A stretch of 64,000 bases of DNA, from contig NZ_JAKJHW010000002.1 of assembly GCF_021646685.1 (NCBI RefSeq), positions 1 through 64,000 on the forward strand, written 5' to 3'. The position numbers and the translations under genes were made by a program. Below are positions 8,297 through 17,151 of this stretch, piece by piece (the first letter of the stretch is position 1; each line of letters begins with the position of its first letter). The notes beneath the pieces were generated by a model. That model searched no databases. It was not told where the DNA came from and saw nothing but the letters and a program-made list of their open reading frames with translations. Source of the DNA: Pseudalkalibacillus salsuginis. GTDB lineage: Bacteria > Bacillota > Bacilli > Bacillales > Fictibacillaceae.

Positions 8297-9425
8297 AAGT
8301 CGTTTTATGTGTCAGATAATCGATCAATATACTTGTTGCAACTTCCATAGCCTCTTCTTTCGGTTCGATTTTAGAGTGATGGAGGCCATATGGCGTCTCG
8401 ACACCAAGCCAGAACATGAAACCTGGTATCTCTTTTAGAAAATAGCCGAAATCTTCCCCTGTCATGGCCTTATCAACCTGCAAAACGGTATATTGAGGTT
8501 TTATTTTTGCGATGTATTCACAAAATTCATGAGTAAGCTCAGCATCATTGTTGACTTGGTAGTAATTCGCACCGTAATCAATATCAGCTTCGCATTCAAA
8601 TCCCGCTTTAATACCGTTCACGAGTGCTTCGACCCTTTTTTTCACACTGTCCATCGCTTGAGGCGATAAAGTCCTTATTGTTCCTTCGATCCTTGCATTT
8701 TCAGCAATGATATTCTGTTTCGTCCCTCCCATTATTTTCCCGATGGTGACGACTGCCGAATCAAGCGGATCCATATTCCTCGAGACGATCGTCTGCAGTT
8801 GGGTGACAAGATGGCTCGCTGCCACAACCATGTCATTTGCTTGATGTGGATAGGCTGCATGCCCCCCTTTTCCTTTCAAGTTTATGAAAAGCTCAGAGGT
8901 GTTCGCAAAAAGCAAACCTTCCTTGATGCCGATCGTGCCGACAGGGAGATTCGGTTCAATGTGTAAAGCAACGATCATATCAGGACGATCTTCATTGAAC
9001 ACATCACTCTCTAGCATTGGCAATGCCCCACCAGGACCTTCTTCTGCAGGCTGGAAAATGAACAATAGATTGTCGTCTGGACGGTTATTCGCAAAGTGTG
9101 TCAATACGCCTAAAGCAATTGTCATATGAAAATCATGGCCGCAAGCATGCATCATACCTTCATGTTCCGAACGAAAATCATAAGTCGTTTCCTCTTTGAT
9201 CGGTAACCCGTCAATATCAGTACGATAACCAATTGTCTTTTTGGGAACTGCCCCGGTCACTTTTACGAGCAATCCAGTTCGCCACTCCTTCACCTCTAAA
9301 AAATCTTGAGGAAGAGAACGAATGTATTTTAATAAAAATTGCTGGGTTTCCACCTCTTGAAAACCCAGCTCAGGAATCCGATGTAAGGCACGTCGGATAG
9401 GTATAAGTTCATCGAGAGGCATCAT
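8295..9425 (-). CDS. dapL: N-acetyldiaminopimelate deacetylase (M20 family)
   Basis: 376 residues, full length. The family motifs are in order: [10 protein letters not shown] near the N-terminus, [18 protein letters not shown] (metal ligands) and [11 protein letters not shown] (catalytic Glu and metal ligand), with a C-terminal GEDFGYFL segment. It removes the acetyl group from N-acetyl-L,L-diaminopimelate in the acetylase branch of lysine and meso-DAP synthesis, in the cytoplasm. It follows dapH by 18 bp, so the two are one transcription unit, as the B. subtilis ykuQ-ykuR pair. Two adjacent ATG codons are possible starts. Confidence 0.92.
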   Translation of the reverse strand: MMPLDELIPIRRALHRIPELGFQEVETQQFLLKYIRSLPQDFLEVKEWRTGLLVKVTGAVPKKTIGYRTDIDGLPIKEETTYDFRSEHEGMMHACGHDFHMTIALGVLTHFANNRPDDNLLFIFQPAEEGPGGALPMLESDVFNEDRPDMIVALHIEPNLPVGTIGIKEGLLFANTSELFINLKGKGGHAAYPHQANDMVVAASHLVTQLQTIVSRNMDPLDSAVVTIGKIMGGTKQNIIAENARIEGTIRTLSPQAMDSVKKRVEALVNGIKAGFECEADIDYGANYYQVNNDAELTHEFCEYIAKIKPQYTVLQVDKAMTGEDFGYFLKEIPGFMFWLGVETPYGLHHSKIEPKEEAMEVATSILIDYLTHKTT

Positions 9426-9443
9426 ATTTCGCTCTCTCCTTTT

Positions 9444-10163
9444 CTAGTCTTCTTTTAATTGACGAAGTTCTTGCTTAATTTCCGTCTTGCCTTTAGTCTT
9501 ATCATCGATCTTCTTGATGACGCGGGCTGGTGTCCCGGCAACCACTGACAACGGAGGGACATCTTCTGTGACGACAGCACCCGCTGCGACGACAGAACCT
9601 TCACCTACTCTAACACCTTCTAAAATAACAGCGTTAGCACCAACCACAACGCCGTCTTCAACAACGACAGGGCTCGCTGATGGCGGTTCAATCACCCCTG
9701 CAAGGACCGCTCCCGCTCCGATGTGGCAATTCTTCCCTACTGTCGCACGTCCACCAAGAACAACATTCATATCAATCATCGTCCCTTCACCAACGACAGA
9801 ACCGATGTTGATCATAGCGCCCATCATGATGACTGCATTTTTTCCAATTTCAACCTGGTCACGGATAATCGCCCCTGGTTCAATTCGTGCTTGTACTCCT
9901 TTAAGGTCCAGCAAAGGAATCGCTGAGTTGCGTCGATCGTTTTCTACAACATAGTCTTCGATTGAAGTTTCGTTCTGTTCAATCGCATTCTTGATATCTT
10001 TCCACTCACCGAAAAGCACGCCGGTAGTACCTGTAATGAACGATTTCGTGTTGGCACCGAAATCGATTGCTTCAAGTTCTCCCTTGATATGTACTTTTAC
10101 AGGTGTTGACTTCTCACTATTTTGAATAAATGAGATGATTTCATTTGCATCCATCATTTTCAT
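9444..10163 (-). CDS. dapH: Tetrahydrodipicolinate N-acetyltransferase
   Basis: 239 residues, near-identical in layout to B. subtilis DapH (YkuQ): start [10 protein letters not shown], an N-terminal domain to about 85, then hexapeptide repeats of the left-handed beta-helix (for example [20 protein letters not shown] and [20 protein letters not shown]). The C-terminal end is [11 protein letters not shown]. It acetylates tetrahydrodipicolinate with acetyl-CoA, the first committed step of the acetylase DAP pathway. First gene of the dapH-dapL operon. The 129-bp gap to ccpC (10164-10292) shows no lysine riboswitch-sized leader. Confidence 0.95.
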   Translation of the reverse strand: MKMMDANEIISFIQNSEKSTPVKVHIKGELEAIDFGANTKSFITGTTGVLFGEWKDIKNAIEQNETSIEDYVVENDRRNSAIPLLDLKGVQARIEPGAIIRDQVEIGKNAVIMMGAMINIGSVVGEGTMIDMNVVLGGRATVGKNCHIGAGAVLAGVIEPPSASPVVVEDGVVVGANAVILEGVRVGEGSVVAAGAVVTEDVPPLSVVAGTPARVIKKIDDKTKGKTEIKQELRQLKED

Positions 10164-10292
10164 GTCCCTTTTCCTCCTATTGACAATTATAGCTGCTTAG
10201 TCTATCCCAGATGCATAAACGTTCAGCTTCCAATTCGTCTTTTTCATTTCAATCGCGTTCATTTTATCGTACTTTCTTCAAGATGTTAAGTG

Positions 10293-11168
10293 TTACGTCC
10301 TATGTTTCATCGACTTGATTAGTTCATTAAAGACCCTGACCTGTTTCAACTGGAGGGATGCTTCACTATTGATGATCCACGTGTCCCTGCTAAGCGGCTC
10401 ATTCCGCTCATTCATAATCGGAATCGTATGGATATTCCGGTCTTGTCTAGTCAAGCTTATGGAAGGCAATATCGCATAACCAATACCATTCAGCGCCATC
10501 TGCTTGCAAGTTTCGATCTGATCCACGACAATCGTCCTTTTTGGCGAAGATTTGAATTTCTTCACCCACCAGTCCTGAATCTCCTGATAATAAGTAGAAT
10601 GGCTCCTAAATTGGATGAATGGTCTTGTCGTCTCCTTCAATTCCTCCAAGGACTGGATTTTCGTATCGACCAGGTGCAGCTCATCCTTCATCAAATATTC
10701 TTTTGGTCCCTTCCAATCAGGGTAACCTCTTATGATCCCAACATGGTAATGATCGCTGAACAATTGCCGCTGGACTTCACTACTCCACCCCGTAACAAGT
10801 GAAATTTTCACGTTCGGATATTGTTCCACATATTTCTTCAAAACCTTCGGAAGCCAGTATTGGCCAATGATCGAGGCAACAGCGATCTTCAACGTTCCAT
10901 GCACGACGTCCCCTAATGATAAAATCTCATCCTGCAAATCCTCTTCGGTCTGGAGGGTCTTGTTGACAAATTCAATGACCTTTTCTCCTGCCGGTGTGAG
11001 TGTCAAACCCTTCTGAGATCGGATGAAAAGCTTCGCTCCCCAACGTTGTTCAATGGACTGAAGTCGCTGGCTCAATGCTGGCTGAGATACATAAAGCCGT
11101 TCGGAAGCTTTGCGCATATTCAATTCAGAGGCCAATACATTCAACACTTTAAACTCGGTCATCTGCAT
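10293..11168 (-). CDS. ccpC: LysR-type catabolite control protein CcpC
   Basis: 291 residues. The N-terminal winged helix-turn-helix (about 1-60, with RKASERLYVSQPALSQRLQ) and the periplasmic-binding-like effector domain match CcpC closely, including ASIIGQYWLPKVLKKYVE, SLVTGWSS and VDQIETCKQMALNGIGYAILPS. CcpC represses citB and citZ in B. subtilis and responds to citrate. Two palindromes lie in its upstream region, one with the exact CcpC dyad spacing, so it likely regulates itself. Compared with B. subtilis, the flavodoxin genes that separate ccpC from dapH are missing. Confidence 0.9.
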   Translation of the reverse strand: MQMTEFKVLNVLASELNMRKASERLYVSQPALSQRLQSIEQRWGAKLFIRSQKGLTLTPAGEKVIEFVNKTLQTEEDLQDEILSLGDVVHGTLKIAVASIIGQYWLPKVLKKYVEQYPNVKISLVTGWSSEVQRQLFSDHYHVGIIRGYPDWKGPKEYLMKDELHLVDTKIQSLEELKETTRPFIQFRSHSTYYQEIQDWWVKKFKSSPKRTIVVDQIETCKQMALNGIGYAILPSISLTRQDRNIHTIPIMNERNEPLSRDTWIINSEASLQLKQVRVFNELIKSMKHRT

Positions 11169-11189
11169 AAATCTCTCACGCCTTTTATT

Positions 11190-11234
11190 GATAAGATTTT
11201 CTTATCGTAGAACATAAAATAATCGTTATTTTAT
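11190..11234. promoter_or_regulatory. CcpC-type operator pair in the ccpC / tauE divergent region
   Basis: Site 1 is GATAAGATTTTCTTATC (11190-11206), which contains ATAA-N7-TTAT at 11191-11205, the dyad described for CcpC. Site 2 is a perfect palindrome with arms ATAAAATAA (11214-11222) and TTATTTTAT (11226-11234) around TCG. Both lie within 70 bp of the ccpC start and upstream of the divergent permease gene. Palindromes are seen directly; binding by CcpC is inference. Confidence 0.65.
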
Positions 11235-11291
11235 TATAGCTGAAGATAGCATACGATAACAATAGAATCGGATATGGAAGAAGGTACCATT

Positions 11292-12032
11292 ATGACAATA
11301 TTATTGATATTCATCGGTTTCGCTGCCACTTTCATCGGCACACTTGCTGGAAGCGGCGGATTGATCAATCTGCCAGCCATGCTCCTTGCAGGGGTTCCGG
11401 TTCACAATGCAATCGCTTCAAACAAATTTTCCAATATGCTAAGTTCTTTTTCAAGCTTTTTCGTCCTATTGAAACGGAAGGAAGTGAAGCTGAAGGCTGC
11501 ATTGAAAATAGCCCCATTCAGTTTTTTTGGCGGGATTATAGGGGGACTGGCCGCTTCCTCTTTATCCGAACGGACGATGATCATCATCGGAATCAGCTTA
11601 TTGGGCTTAACATTTGTTACATCCTTCATCAAGAAACCACCACAGCAGAAAGACGGACATGAAAGATTATCCTTATGGAGTTATCCTAGTTTATTCGGTA
11701 TAGGTGCCTATGACGGCATGTTCGGACCAGGCCAGGCAACTTTCCAGATGTATCTATTTTTCTATCAGGGTATCTCTTACCTCCGAACCATCGCTTACAC
11801 CAGGTTCAATACGTTTTTAAGTTGTTTCGGCGGGTTCATCAGCTTCTATGTTACCGGGTATGTCCGGTGGGATGTAGCAATCCCTTTGTCAATCGGTTCA
11901 TTGATCGGTGCCCAGGTCGCGGTACGGCTTGCTGGCAAACTTTCAAAATCGATTGTAAAACTGATATTACGCTTCATCACTCTATTGCTCTTGATTCAAC
12001 TCGTCTATCAATTTTTAGGGGGGAATCTATAA
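11292..12032 (+). CDS. TauE/SafE family permease (sulfite exporter type)
   Basis: 246 residues, about eight hydrophobic helices. The N-terminal repeat has the family pattern GxLAGSGGLINLPAMLLAGVP, followed by NKFSNM, and the second half GAYDGMFGPGQATF, then RFNTFLSC. Members export or import small anions such as sulfite, sulfoacetate or other organosulfur acids; the substrate here is unknown. The frame is open from an ATG at 11274, but a better site (GAAGAAGG, 7 bases before) precedes the ATG at 11292, and that gives a normal membrane-start N-terminus. It is divergent from ccpC and followed one base later by a VOC gene, so the two are co-transcribed. Confidence 0.8.
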   Translation: MTILLIFIGFAATFIGTLAGSGGLINLPAMLLAGVPVHNAIASNKFSNMLSSFSSFFVLLKRKEVKLKAALKIAPFSFFGGIIGGLAASSLSERTMIIIGISLLGLTFVTSFIKKPPQQKDGHERLSLWSYPSLFGIGAYDGMFGPGQATFQMYLFFYQGISYLRTIAYTRFNTFLSCFGGFISFYVTGYVRWDVAIPLSIGSLIGAQVAVRLAGKLSKSIVKLILRFITLLLLIQLVYQFLGGNL

Positions 12033-12033
12033 C

Positions 12034-12402
12034 ATGAAGATTATATTCAAAAGGCTCCATCATGTTCAAATTTGTATACCGACTGGAGAAGAGGAAAAAG
12101 CACGCTCTTTTTACAGCGATATATTAGGCTTGACTGAAATCGAAAAGCCTGAATCGTTGAAAAAGAATGGCGGGTTATGGTATCAGGTTGGTGACATCCA
12201 ACTGCATATCGGAACAGAAAAGTATACAGAAACGAGCAAAAGACATCCAGCTTTTGAAATAGCTGATCTCGATACAGTGAAAAGCTACCTGGAGGAAAAC
12301 ACTGTAACCATTAAAGACGAAACGAAGATCACAGGCTTGAAAAGGTTCTCCTTCCTCGACCCTTTCCATAACCGGATCGAATTCCTTGAAACATATGAAT
12401 AA
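12034..12402 (+). CDS. VOC family protein (glyoxalase/bleomycin-resistance fold)
   Basis: 122 residues, one vicinal-oxygen-chelate module pair: RLHHVQICIPTG at the start, a middle VGDIQLHIGTE strand, and the ending FLDPFHNRIEFLE, typical of the family, with likely metal ligands His10 (or 11), His57 in LHIG and Glu118. Such proteins are metal-dependent lyases, isomerases or dioxygenases, or resistance proteins; nothing fixes the substrate. It starts one base after the tauE-like stop codon, with GGGGGG before the ATG, so the two genes probably work in one pathway. Confidence 0.82.
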   Translation: MKIIFKRLHHVQICIPTGEEEKARSFYSDILGLTEIEKPESLKKNGGLWYQVGDIQLHIGTEKYTETSKRHPAFEIADLDTVKSYLEENTVTIKDETKITGLKRFSFLDPFHNRIEFLETYE

Positions 12403-12485
12403 ATAGCTCTTGATTATAAAAATTTAAAAGGAACGATCCATTGTAGACTACTCGTTGTTTATATAATAAGCGCATAAATTTGATG

Positions 12486-12663
12486 GATTGATGTCTAGCT
12501 CCAACGGCCAACCACTTGGTTCACTTCAGTCCTCCTGCGGCGGTCGACACATTGATTTAGTTCGAAGTGTTTTACCCACGTAGAACCGAACTTTGTTTGG
12601 TTCAAGCCTCCTCGTCGGTCTTCCAGTGACCTGCGTGGCTAACCAGGGGGCGGTTGCGCTTTT
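12486..12663 (-). repeat. Dispersed repeat family A, long copy
   Basis: Read on the minus strand it starts AAAAGCGCAACCGCC, goes on with CTGGTTAGCCACGCAGGTCA, GACGAGGAGGCTTGAACC, AAACAAAGTTCGGTTC, AATGTGTCGACCGCCGCAGG and ends near GGAGCTAGACATCA. The same blocks, in the same order, recur at 20421 and, in shorter forms, at 25501, 40915 and 57985. It fills the gap between the VOC gene and the MFS stop codon; 12403-12485 shows nothing else. Confidence 0.85.
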
Positions 12664-12664
12664 C

Positions 12665-14185
12665 TTACTGTTCAGGTGTTTGATCTTCCTTTCTCGGCAG
12701 AAAAACGATCAAGACAAAACTGACAATAGCTAAGATACATACACCGATATAAACACTATCAAGAGAAAATGTGAGCCCTTCTTGAAGAATTTTCAGTGTT
12801 TCGGGTGCTAATTTTTCTCGTTGGGATTTTTCGAGAAGGATGTTCGCAGCATCGATCGATAACGAATCATCCAGGTCCGCTCCATGTGCCTCCAAATAGC
12901 TCTGCAGCCGATTGTTCAGAATCCCGCCTAGAAGCGTTGCACCGATCGCACTCCCTAAAATTCTCATGAACATATTTGATGCTGTCGCCACTCCCCGTTT
13001 CTCCCAATTTACAGACGATTGGATCGATACGATGAAGGTCGTCGTTGAAAGCCCCATCCCGACACCGATGATGAACGACCCAATCGCAGCCCAAACCGGC
13101 CCTTTCACCGGGTCAAGGAACACGAAGAAGAGGGATCCTAAAACAAGCGCGATGCCTCCTCCAAGGGCCACTGTCCTGAAACCTAATTTTATGATCAACC
13201 TTCCTGCCAATGTGGATGCAATCGGCCAACCGATGGACATTGTCGTAAGGGTAAAGCCCGCTACAAGAGGTGACTCCTCCATGACACCTTGCACATACGC
13301 AGGTAAAAAGGAAGAAATCCCGAATAAAATCGCACCGGTAGTCAGTGAAGCGAGGTTTGCTAACGTGATCAAGCGATCCTTCCATAAGCTAAGTGGCATG
13401 GTCGGCTCTGCAGCACGTCGTTCCTGGAAGATGAACAAAATGAAACTAGCGGCAAAAGTTCCAATCAAGCCTGCGATCTGCCAGGATGTCCAAGGGAGAG
13501 AAACCCCGCCTTGGATCAAAGCCACCATCAAACTGCTGACTGAAATGAAAACCAATAAAGCCCCTATGTAATCTATTTCATGCTTTTTCTTTTCAATGTC
13601 TTCATGTAAAAATAAATTCGTTCCTAATATCGCCAAAATACCAAGAGGAAGATTGAGCCAGAAAACCCATGCCCAGTCCCAATAAAGGACAATGAAGCCG
13701 CCAAAAGCTGGGCCGAGTACAGCAGAAATACCCCAGACACTTGCTAGGTATCCCTGGATTTTTGCCCGTTCCTCCATTGTGTACATATCACCTACTATCG
13801 TCGTCGCAATCGGCATCACCGCTCCAGCACCAATACCTTGAATCAGACGGTAGATAATGAGCATTTCCATCGTCTCAGCGAAACCGCACAACAAAGAGCC
13901 GACCATGAACATTCCGATCCCGAATGTAAAAACAGGCTTACGACCGAACAGATCGGATAATTTGCCATAGATTAAAATCGTTACTGCCTGCATAAGCAAG
14001 TAAGCAGAGAAAACCCAACTGTACAATCGGAATCCGCCTAGATCAGCGACGATGCTCGGCATTGCAGTGGAAACGATCGTTCCTTCAATAGCAGCCATGA
14101 ACATCGCCAAAATAACTGCAGCTAAGACAAGAGGCCTTAGTGTGGTCTTTTCTTTGATCCCTACCAAAATATCTTCTTTCGTCAT
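12665..14185 (-). CDS. MFS multidrug efflux transporter, DHA2 (14-helix) family
   Basis: 506 residues with 14 hydrophobic stretches. Motif A is GKLSDLFGRKPVF in the loop after helix 2, motif B/C region RLIQGIGAGAVMPIA and GPAFGGFI follow, as in the EmrB/QacA/LmrB group. Such proteins expel drugs or metabolites using the proton gradient. The Trp- and Asp-containing YWDWAWVFWLNLP segment after helix 5 is also typical. The ATG at 14185 has GGAAGTG upstream. It lies alone between repeat A and corA, both on the same strand with a 69-bp gap, so it could be read through from corA. Substrate unknown. Confidence 0.88.
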   Translation of the reverse strand: MTKEDILVGIKEKTTLRPLVLAAVILAMFMAAIEGTIVSTAMPSIVADLGGFRLYSWVFSAYLLMQAVTILIYGKLSDLFGRKPVFTFGIGMFMVGSLLCGFAETMEMLIIYRLIQGIGAGAVMPIATTIVGDMYTMEERAKIQGYLASVWGISAVLGPAFGGFIVLYWDWAWVFWLNLPLGILAILGTNLFLHEDIEKKKHEIDYIGALLVFISVSSLMVALIQGGVSLPWTSWQIAGLIGTFAASFILFIFQERRAAEPTMPLSLWKDRLITLANLASLTTGAILFGISSFLPAYVQGVMEESPLVAGFTLTTMSIGWPIASTLAGRLIIKLGFRTVALGGGIALVLGSLFFVFLDPVKGPVWAAIGSFIIGVGMGLSTTTFIVSIQSSVNWEKRGVATASNMFMRILGSAIGATLLGGILNNRLQSYLEAHGADLDDSLSIDAANILLEKSQREKLAPETLKILQEGLTFSLDSVYIGVCILAIVSFVLIVFLPRKEDQTPEQ

Positions 14186-14254
14186 ATGTTCACTTCCGTT
14201 TTTTGGGTATCCAATAATGCCCTCCCATTATATCAACTTTATTCCACAAAATCT

Positions 14255-15310
14255 TCAGAACCATCGTTTAGCTTTGAAAAAGATAAGCATTCCTATCGTC
14301 ATCATGATCATAATCCCCCAAACAATCGGATATCCCCAATGTTCATCTAACTCCGGCATATATTGAAAGTTCATCCCATAGATTCCGGCAATAAATGTGA
14401 GCGGGATAAAAATTGTAGAAACGATCGTCAATACCTTCATGACCTCATTCATCTTGTTACTTACACTTGAGAAATAGACATCCAGGAGATTAGTTGACAT
14501 CGAATGGGTCATTTCCACCATATCCATGACATGTATGACGTGATCGGATACATCTTTCAAATAGAAACCGGTATTCATATCGATGATTTTCGATTTTTCC
14601 AACCCTGTAATGATTTCCTTGACAGGCCACACCTGCTTGCGGAGATATATTCCGACATTTTTGTAATTATAAATCTTCTGAAGAACGGTTTGGTCAGGAT
14701 GTAACACCATCTCCTCTTCAACCTTCTCGATATCCGCTGCTATCCGTTCAGATTCAATCAAGTATTGGTCGACGATTGCATCCAATATGGAATAGACTAG
14801 GTACCCTGTACTCATCTTGCGGATATTCCCTAGATTTTGGCGAATCATTTGGCGAACAGGATCTAGTACATCACCCTCTTTTTCCTGAAACGTTATGATC
14901 GTTTGATCTTTTATGATGAGACTGATCTGTTCTTCATCAATATCAATTTCCTCCCGCTCGAACCATACCATCTTCAAAATCATCAGTATATAATTGTCCA
15001 GTACATTGATTTTTGGCCGATGTTCAGTATTCAATATGTCTTCGATGAGTAAAGGATGTACCCCGAAGATATCACGGACTCCCTTAAAGACCTCTTTGTT
15101 GTAAAGCCCTTCGATATTGATCCACGTTACGCTGTCTGATTCGGCATATGATAATGCTTCCTGGATCGTATCGACAGATTTTTCTGCAAAAACGTCACCG
15201 TTATAGTCGATGATAGAGATCTTCGTAACCGAAGCCTCTTCATCTCCTACGTAAACCAGAGACCCAGGGGGCAGTCCTTTTTTCTTTTCCAAATCTGCTT
15301 GTTTACCCAT
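14255..15310 (-). CDS. corA: CorA family magnesium/cobalt transporter
   Basis: 351 residues: a large acidic cytoplasmic domain, a long helical stalk, and two C-terminal membrane helices. The selectivity signature YGMN is at 311-314 at the end of the first helix, followed by the short MPELDEHWG loop and the last helix ending in basic residues KAKRWF. CorA forms pentameric Mg2+ channels gated by intracellular Mg2+. Length is normal. A second Mg2+ transporter, mgtE, is encoded at 56392-57744. Confidence 0.92.
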   Translation of the reverse strand: MGKQADLEKKKGLPPGSLVYVGDEEASVTKISIIDYNGDVFAEKSVDTIQEALSYAESDSVTWINIEGLYNKEVFKGVRDIFGVHPLLIEDILNTEHRPKINVLDNYILMILKMVWFEREEIDIDEEQISLIIKDQTIITFQEKEGDVLDPVRQMIRQNLGNIRKMSTGYLVYSILDAIVDQYLIESERIAADIEKVEEEMVLHPDQTVLQKIYNYKNVGIYLRKQVWPVKEIITGLEKSKIIDMNTGFYLKDVSDHVIHVMDMVEMTHSMSTNLLDVYFSSVSNKMNEVMKVLTIVSTIFIPLTFIAGIYGMNFQYMPELDEHWGYPIVWGIMIMMTIGMLIFFKAKRWF

Positions 15311-15479
15311 TCAATCATCTCCAAACACTACTTTTTATCTACACAAAGGGTAATATGTGTGGACTTTTATTTCTATTATTGTCGAATCATCAGAAGTTTC
15401 CACGAAAGACTTCCAAAGGTCTTGCTTTTGTAAGATAATGTACAAGGTCAACTCGAAACTTAGGTATGGAGGTAAAAAA

Positions 15480-15653
15480 ATGTTAGTTCATACAATCGAA
15501 AGAAAGAGAGAACAGATGCTAGAGACAGCGAAAATTTATGGCATGTCATCTAGCGAAACCCTTAAATGCAGCCAAGAGTTGGACAAGCTTCTACAACTAC
15601 ATTTAGTAAAAAACATACATGAACGAAACTTGAACATACTCAAAATTTCCTAA
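15480..15653 (+). CDS. Spo0E-like sporulation phosphatase (aspartyl-phosphate phosphatase)
   Basis: 57 residues, typical for the family: a two-helix hairpin with the signature SQELDKLL at 31-38, which carries the Ser and Asp needed to dephosphorylate Spo0A~P. It would delay entry into sporulation. The ATG at 15480 is preceded by GGAGG at a good distance; an in-frame ATG further upstream would add residues without a ribosome binding site. It stands alone in 15311-15789, with a terminator some 140 bp downstream. Its presence supports a spore-forming host. Confidence 0.85.
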   Translation: MLVHTIERKREQMLETAKIYGMSSSETLKCSQELDKLLQLHLVKNIHERNLNILKIS

Positions 15654-15789
15654 TTTTAATATATTGAAATAAGGTCATATGAACTTGAAAACATTTCAAA
15701 AATTAAAATTGGGCAGATCTTTATAAAGAAAACTATACCCGTTATCAATCCATAACACACTTCTACCATGTCGTGTGTATAACATATAA

Positions 15790-15823
15790 CCTCTTCGATC
15801 ACAGATCGAAGAGGTTTCTTTTT
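15790..15823 (+). terminator. Strong Rho-independent terminator
   Basis: Perfect 11-bp stem CCTCTTCGATC / GATCGAAGAGG with a 3-base loop, followed by TTTCTTTTT. It lies 137 bp behind the spo0E-like gene and likely ends its transcript. The stretch between them (15654-15789) is AT-rich and holds a weak ACACAC..GTGTGT hairpin but no gene. Confidence 0.85.
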
Positions 15824-15893
15824 ATTTACTTATCCTCATATAGGCATAACTGGGGAATAAACATAATTAAAAATGGATGGGGGAAATTCCTGT

Positions 15894-16892
15894 ATGCTGA
15901 TAAGTGTTGTTATGGCCGTATACAATGGGGAGCTTTATTTACAAGAAGCAATAGACAGCATTTTACAACAAACTTATCCTGAGTTTGAATTTATTATTGT
16001 GAACGATGGTTCTACCGATAAAACGATTCAGATCCTAAATGATATACAAGACCCAAGAGTTCGGCTCATTCACCTTCCTAAGAATGTAGGAGCTGCATCC
16101 GCCTTGAACAGAGGGATTCAAGAAGCAGAAGGAAAATGGATTGCAATTCAAGATGCAGATGACTTAAGCTATCCGTCAAGATTGAAAGAACAGATATCTT
16201 ATGTTAAAGATCATCCCGGGATAGCTGCAGTGGGAACATTAAGGAAATGTATAAGCGGCAGAAATGAAATCCCGAAAAAAAGACTGAGAACGGAAGAATT
16301 CAGTAACTATCTTGTTTCAGGTGAACATTTGAGAGCTTACCGATTCTATATCAATCCTTTATGTCACGGCTCTGTTCTTTTTTCAAAGGAAATTTTCAAG
16401 AAAATCGGTGGCTATGATCCTTCCTATAAGATTTGTTACGATTACGATTTATGGATAAGAATGCTTGAAGTCGGGTCTATCCATAAAATCAACAAAGTAT
16501 TATATCACTATCGAATACATCCCGAATCAATAAGCAGGAAAAAACAACCTTATAATGAAGACTGGCTCGTTGCTTCCACACACATTAAGAAAATAGCAAA
16601 AAAACAATATCATGACACCCGTGATCCAGTCTTCCTTGTGATAGGGAATTCAAATGCTTGTAACGAATTCAAACAGATTTGCAGTTTGAGCAAGCTGAAA
16701 GTGGACTGTTATCTACAATCAACGGATTCGGGTACTCTTGAAGCAATACATCAACTTATTAAAAAGCAACTTATTGATAGTGTAATCTTATTGGAAGGGA
16801 TCCAATATCTCAGTATCTTTCAAGCTCTTGAGGAAAAGGGTATGGAATGGAATAGGAACCTTTTTAAAATCTGGGCCGGATATTGGAATTGA
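15894..16892 (+). CDS. Glycosyltransferase family 2 with extra C-terminal domain
   Basis: 332 residues. The GT-A domain (1-220) shows ISVVMAVYNGELYL, the NDGSTD nucleotide-binding motif, and DADD as the metal-binding DxD, with CYDYDLWIRM further on. Residues of about 225-332 form a second, Rossmann-like segment (VFLVIGNSN..) without membrane helices. A paralogue with the same extra domain lies 31 kb away at 47242-48228. The ATG at 15873 lacks a ribosome binding site, while GGGGG precedes the ATG at 15894, so the latter is used. Soluble, donor and acceptor unknown. A bidirectional terminator follows. Confidence 0.82.
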   Translation: MLISVVMAVYNGELYLQEAIDSILQQTYPEFEFIIVNDGSTDKTIQILNDIQDPRVRLIHLPKNVGAASALNRGIQEAEGKWIAIQDADDLSYPSRLKEQISYVKDHPGIAAVGTLRKCISGRNEIPKKRLRTEEFSNYLVSGEHLRAYRFYINPLCHGSVLFSKEIFKKIGGYDPSYKICYDYDLWIRMLEVGSIHKINKVLYHYRIHPESISRKKQPYNEDWLVASTHIKKIAKKQYHDTRDPVFLVIGNSNACNEFKQICSLSKLKVDCYLQSTDSGTLEAIHQLIKKQLIDSVILLEGIQYLSIFQALEEKGMEWNRNLFKIWAGYWN

Positions 16893-16914
16893 TCATCATG
16901 GAATATGGAAATTC

Positions 16915-16950
16915 AAAAAACCTTTTTCAATAAATGAAAAAGGTTTTGTA
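16915..16950. terminator. Bidirectional terminator between the glycosyltransferase and tRNA-Val
   Basis: Arms AAAACCTTTTTC (16917-16928) and GAAAAAGGTTTT (16936-16947) pair perfectly. T-runs on both strands let it end both the plus-strand glycosyltransferase and the minus-strand tRNA transcript. Confidence 0.82.
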
Positions 16951-16961
16951 TATACTATGTA

Positions 16962-17037
16962 TGGTGACCCGTACTGGGCTCGAACCAGTGACCTCCACCC
17001 TGTCAAGGTGGCGCTCTCCCAACTGAGCTAACGGATC
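16962..17037 (-). tRNA. tRNA-Val (anticodon GAC)
   Basis: 76-nt cloverleaf on the minus strand including an encoded CCA end. The acceptor stem GATCCGT pairs with ACGGGTC (one G-U). The D-arm is GCTC..GAGC, the anticodon stem CCACC/GGTGG closes the loop TTGACAG with anticodon GAC, and the T-arm is ACTGG TTCGAGC CCAGT. Discriminator base A. GAC reads the Val codons GUC and GUU. Confidence 0.95.
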
Positions 17038-17057
17038 CTTTTTAGCGGACAAGTATT

Positions 17058-17086
17058 ACTATACTTATATTCAACGAAATTGTCAA
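17058..17086 (-). promoter_or_regulatory. Sigma-A promoter of tRNA-Val
   Basis: On the minus strand a consensus TTGACA (17081-17086) and TATAGT (17058-17063) are exactly 17 bases apart, about 20 bases upstream of the mature tRNA 5' end. Confidence 0.88.
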
Positions 17087-17110
17087 CGTTATTTTTAAAG
17101 AAATTTGGCA

Positions 17111-17143
17111 GTAGGTTGACCTGGTGGTCTTCGGCCAACCTAT
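17111..17143 (-). terminator. Putative terminator hairpin after the PgpA-like gene
   Basis: Stem TAGGTTGACC / GGCCAACCTA (one mismatch), loop of eleven. The following T-tract is weak, so this may be only a stabilising hairpin. Confidence 0.42.
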
Positions 17144-17151
17144 ATTGAATA

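Noticed and set aside
10164-10292. Lysine (L-box) riboswitch before dapH
   Set aside because: 129 bp are too short and no L-box pairing was found.
12912-13571. 219-codon frame on the plus strand
   Set aside because: Antisense shadow of the MFS transporter; Pro/Ala/Met-rich composition typical of complementary reading.
16828-17031. 67-codon frame running through the tRNA
   Set aside because: It overlaps the terminator and tRNA-Val and is not protein-like.
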